Shown here piece by piece: positions 63,256 to 64,000 of a stretch of DNA of 64,000 nucleotides. The DNA comes from CAVQBC01 sp963848415 (GTDB lineage Bacteria; Actinomycetota; Thermoleophilia; Solirubrobacterales; Solirubrobacteraceae). Where the stretch lies: NCBI GenBank assembly GCA_963848415.1, contig CAWKDN010000001.1, positions 682,001 through 746,000 of the forward strand, read 5' to 3'. Below the pieces are notes generated by a model. The model worked only from the letters and a program-made list of their open reading frames with translations. It was not told the origin of the DNA and made no database searches. Every line of letters begins with the position of its first letter. Within the stretch, counting starts at the first letter, position 1. The position numbers and the translations under genes are program-made.

Positions 63256-63768
63256 ATGGCTGGTGTGGCCGACCAGACCCAGCACGTCGAGCAGGAGCCC
63301 GAGACGCGGGCGCTCGAAGAGCGCAAGCGCGACCGCCAGATGATCGAGCTGCTCAACGAGCTGCGCGTCGCGCTGCCCGGCGTGCAGCTGCTCTTCGGCT
63401 TTCTGCTCACCGTGCCGTTCAGCCAGCGCTTCGGCGACACGTCGGCGTTCCAGCGCGACGTCTTCTACGTCACCCTGGTGGCGGCGGCGGCCTCGACCGC
63501 CTTCCTGATCGCCCCGTCGGCGTCGCACCGGCTGCGCTTCCACCAGTCCGACCGCGCGTGGGTCGTCGAGTCGGCCAACCGGGCGATGATCGCCGGGCTG
63601 ATCGCCCTGGCCGTCGCGCTGGGCGGCGCGGTCCTGTTCATCACCGACGTGCTGTTCGACGGCGCGCGCGTGTGGATCTACACCGGCGCGGTGTGGGCGC
63701 TGATCGCCGGCGTGTGGTTCGTGCGACCGCTGCTGCGCGCGGCCCGCGGGCAATCGTCCGGGCCCTGA
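63256..63768 (+). CDS. DUF6328-like four-helix membrane protein
   Basis: A 170-residue protein with a charged N-terminal 40 residues and four hydrophobic helices. It contains L-N-E-L-R-V-A-L-P-G-V-Q-L-L-F-G-F-L-L near 33-51 and F-x-L-I-A-P-S-A-x-H-R, the pattern of DUF6328 proteins, whose function is unknown. ATG 63256 or GTG 63241 (in frame) may be the start; no strong ribosome site separates them. Confidence 0.82.
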   Translation: MAGVADQTQHVEQEPETRALEERKRDRQMIELLNELRVALPGVQLLFGFLLTVPFSQRFGDTSAFQRDVFYVTLVAAAASTAFLIAPSASHRLRFHQSDRAWVVESANRAMIAGLIALAVALGGAVLFITDVLFDGARVWIYTGAVWALIAGVWFVRPLLRAARGQSSGP

Positions 63769-63785
63769 GCGTCCTTGTCACCGGG

Positions 63786-64000
63786 TCAGGGGCCGCGGAA
63801 CGGGTTCTCGACCCGCACCCCCGCGTAGTCCGCGCCGTCACTGAGATCTTCGGAGAGCACCACCCCGCAGCCGAGCGCGCGGGCAGCCTCCAGGATCGCG
63901 GAGTCCCAGTAGGAGAGTCCGAATCGCTCCTTGGTGCTCAGCGCCGCCAGCACCACGCTCGTAGTGATCTCCTGGACCGGAAAGCGCAAGAAGGTCTGGA
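63786..64000 (-). CDS. C-terminal part of a PIN-domain protein (VapC-like)
   Basis: The gene runs off the window edge; 71 codons of the C-terminus are visible. L-S-Y-W-D-S-A-I-L-E-A-A, G-C-G-V-V-L-S-E-D-L-S-D-G and N-P-F-R are characteristic of VapC-type PIN ribonucleases, including two of the acidic metal-binding residues. Its partner antitoxin, if present, would lie outside the window. It is convergent with the DUF6328-like gene. Confidence 0.8.
   Translation of the reverse strand, partial: QTFLRFPVQEITTSVVLAALSTKERFGLSYWDSAILEAARALGCGVVLSEDLSDGADYAGVRVENPFRGP

Overview
The window is very GC-rich, densely packed chromosomal DNA. GTG starts are frequent, strong GGAGG-type ribosome binding sites are common, and neighbouring genes often overlap by 4 bases. 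The gene set fits a high-GC actinobacterium: an F420-type LLM oxidoreductase, a WS/DGAT acyltransferase, PspC/LiaF-like envelope sensing, a DUF1707 protein, a CGNR regulator, DUF427 proteins and TreS. My best guess is Thermoleophilia/Solirubrobacterales, inferred from overall flavour and not proven. No rRNA, tRNA or CRISPR array was seen.

Layout. 1-7.9 kb: glycerol facilitator, family-4 uracil-DNA glycosylase, secreted beta-propeller, a four-gene envelope-stress operon (PspC/LiaF-like protein, small membrane protein, PspC histidine kinase, LuxR-type response regulator), then an ECF sigma/RskA-like anti-sigma pair. 8.3-9.3 kb: an IS481-family element sitting exactly on a stop codon. 9.4-17.7 kb: NAD(P)-binding protein, HD-GYP phosphodiesterase, small secreted and membrane proteins, a P-loop kinase, a NAGPA-like exopolysaccharide hydrolase, TreS and an LLM oxidoreductase, with two internally deleted gene remnants between them. 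17.8-24.8 kb: typA, a frameshifted HAL-superfamily gene, a frameshifted cfa, a CarH/LitR-type B12 photoreceptor facing a divergent ECF sigma gene across a recognisable CarH-like operator, and a ribokinase. 24.9-32.7 kb: three large secreted proteins (beta-helix, LVIVD repeats, metzincin protease). 32.8-39.9 kb: a LAL regulator followed by a three-gene operon of FGGY kinase, glycerol-1-phosphate dehydrogenase (AraM type) and glycerol-3-phosphate dehydrogenase, read from a near-consensus promoter. 39.9-46.5 kb: decayed RibD/DHFR-like and UdgX-like genes, sthA, an acyl desaturase, an unassigned large protein, a tandem DUF427 protein and a decayed PhyH dioxygenase. 46.5-64 kb: methyltransferase, UspA, membrane proteins, a ClpE-like Hsp100, azlCD with a CGNR regulator, GNAT, two DHA2 drug exporters, aldo-keto reductase, YdeI-like protein, WS/DGAT, M1 aminopeptidase and a truncated PIN-domain gene.

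Themes. Several genes bear on lipids and glycerol phosphate (glycerol facilitator, kinase, two stereochemically opposite glycerol-phosphate dehydrogenases, cfa, desaturase, WS/DGAT). Several handle envelope or light stress (PspC/LiaF, ECF sigmas, CarH). The most unusual structural feature is the number of broken genes. Five keep both ends but have lost the middle (MetE-like, methyltransferase, RibD-like, UdgX-like, PhyH-like), and four others carry only small frameshifts. Either this genome is under strong deletion pressure or part of this is assembly error. The most informative regulatory signal is the pair of 11-bp-spaced TnnACA repeats overlapping the -35 box between carH and the ECF sigma gene.
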